NCBI GenBank assembly: GCA_027489415.1
Contig: JAIXZU010000001.1
Span: 1-16,182, forward strand
Origin: Alphaproteobacteria bacterium
GTDB taxonomy: Bacteria > Pseudomonadota > Alphaproteobacteria > UBA2136 > UBA6156
DNA length: 16,182 nt
Reading direction: 5' to 3'
The position numbers were made by a program, and so were the translations under genes. The notes under the pieces are model-generated. The model saw nothing but the letters and a program-made list of their open reading frames with translations. It ran no database searches and was not told the origin of the DNA. Within the stretch, counting starts at the first letter, position 1. Every line of letters begins with the position of its first letter. Shown here in pieces: positions 15,827 to 16,182 of this stretch.

Positions 15827-16182
15827 CTATTTCTTACCAAAGGCATTGAACAAGTCCTGCACCGTCGGCTGCGCAGGCTGGCTGGAACCGGAAACCGCCT
15901 CCGTCGGGCTGCTCTTCTTACCAAAAGCCCCAATCAGGGAGCCAATTCCCTCCTGCGTCACACCCTGTCCGGAAATAACCCCGCCCAGCACGCCACCCAC
16001 GGCTTTCCCCGCTTCCTTGCCCAGCACGCCTTTCAGCGCTTCCCCCGCAAGGCGGCCGGAAAGCTTGCTCACAAAGGCAGGGTCAGCGCCAATTTTCGGC
16101 GCCGTCAGTGGGCCTTTAATCACCACCGGCACGGCCAGTGCGTTGCTACCCGCACTCAGGCTGGGTGTCAGCTTGTAATCCA
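15827..16182 (-). CDS. AsmA-family protein, C-terminal part (start outside window)
   Basis: The last 117 codons of a gene that enters from the right edge. The visible frame runs DYKLTPSLSAGSNALAVPVVIKGPLTAPKIGADP, whose core (LAVPVVIKGPLTAPKI) is the hallmark end of the AsmA C-terminal beta-helical domain ('...VPV.I.GP...P.I.PD'). A Gly/Ala/Lys-rich amphipathic tail follows (GEALKGVLGKEAGKAVGGVLGG), then a short Ser/Pro/Gln stretch and a second FGKK at the very end; the first is in GAFGKKSSP. AsmA-like proteins are inner-membrane-anchored periplasmic lipid-transfer proteins related in architecture to TamB. The internal GTG at 16132 is not the true start, since homology continues upstream in frame. 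The stop abuts the bidirectional terminator. Which AsmA paralog this is cannot be told from the fragment. Confidence 0.85.
   Translation of the reverse strand, partial: DYKLTPSLSAGSNALAVPVVIKGPLTAPKIGADPAFVSKLSGRLAGEALKGVLGKEAGKAVGGVLGGVISGQGVTQEGIGSLIGAFGKKSSPTEAVSGSSQPAQPTVQDLFNAFGKK

Overview
The window reads as chromosomal DNA of a Gram-negative, envelope-rich proteobacterium, probably an alphaproteobacterium. The reasons are an E. coli-type cytochrome bd operon with CydX, a TamA/TamB pair, an AsmA-like protein, PapD/usher-type secretion genes and an NDUFA9-like atypical SDR. The class assignment is an inference from gene families; there is no rRNA or other marker. I see no tRNA, rRNA, CRISPR array or insertion sequence. 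No gene-free stretch exceeds about 225 bases.

Layout. (1) 1-2148, + strand: the end of cydA, then cydB and the 38-codon cydX, encoding a bd-type quinol oxidase. (2) 2154-2984, - strand: a short NDUFA9-like NAD(P)-binding protein converging on cydX with 5 bases between the stops. (3) 3102-8340: a compact fimbria-like cluster in two converging halves. The + half is a secreted DUF4402-like protein (A) and a 1037-aa outer-membrane usher joined by an ATGA overlap. The - half is a second DUF4402-like protein (B), a strong terminator, then a PapD-like periplasmic chaperone. (4) 8496-13561, - strand: tamA-tamB, sharing one base at the junction. (5) 13787-15733, + strand: acetyl-CoA synthetase acsA, divergent from tamA. 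(6) 15827 to the end, - strand: the C-terminal part of an AsmA-family protein, separated from acsA by a bidirectional terminator.

How the genes may work together. A and B share a signal peptide, two matching cysteines and a near-identical C-terminal strand ending in Gln, so they look like paralogous subunits of one surface fibre. The chaperone would hold them in the periplasm and the usher would export them. tamAB, immediately next door, encodes the module known in E. coli to help insert ushers into the outer membrane. The region 3102-13561 is therefore the best candidate here for an undescribed, self-contained surface-fibre assembly locus.

Composition is unusual. The + strand is C-rich throughout, whichever strand is coding, so + genes use C-ending codons and - genes G-ending codons. 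This points to strong replication-strand asymmetry.
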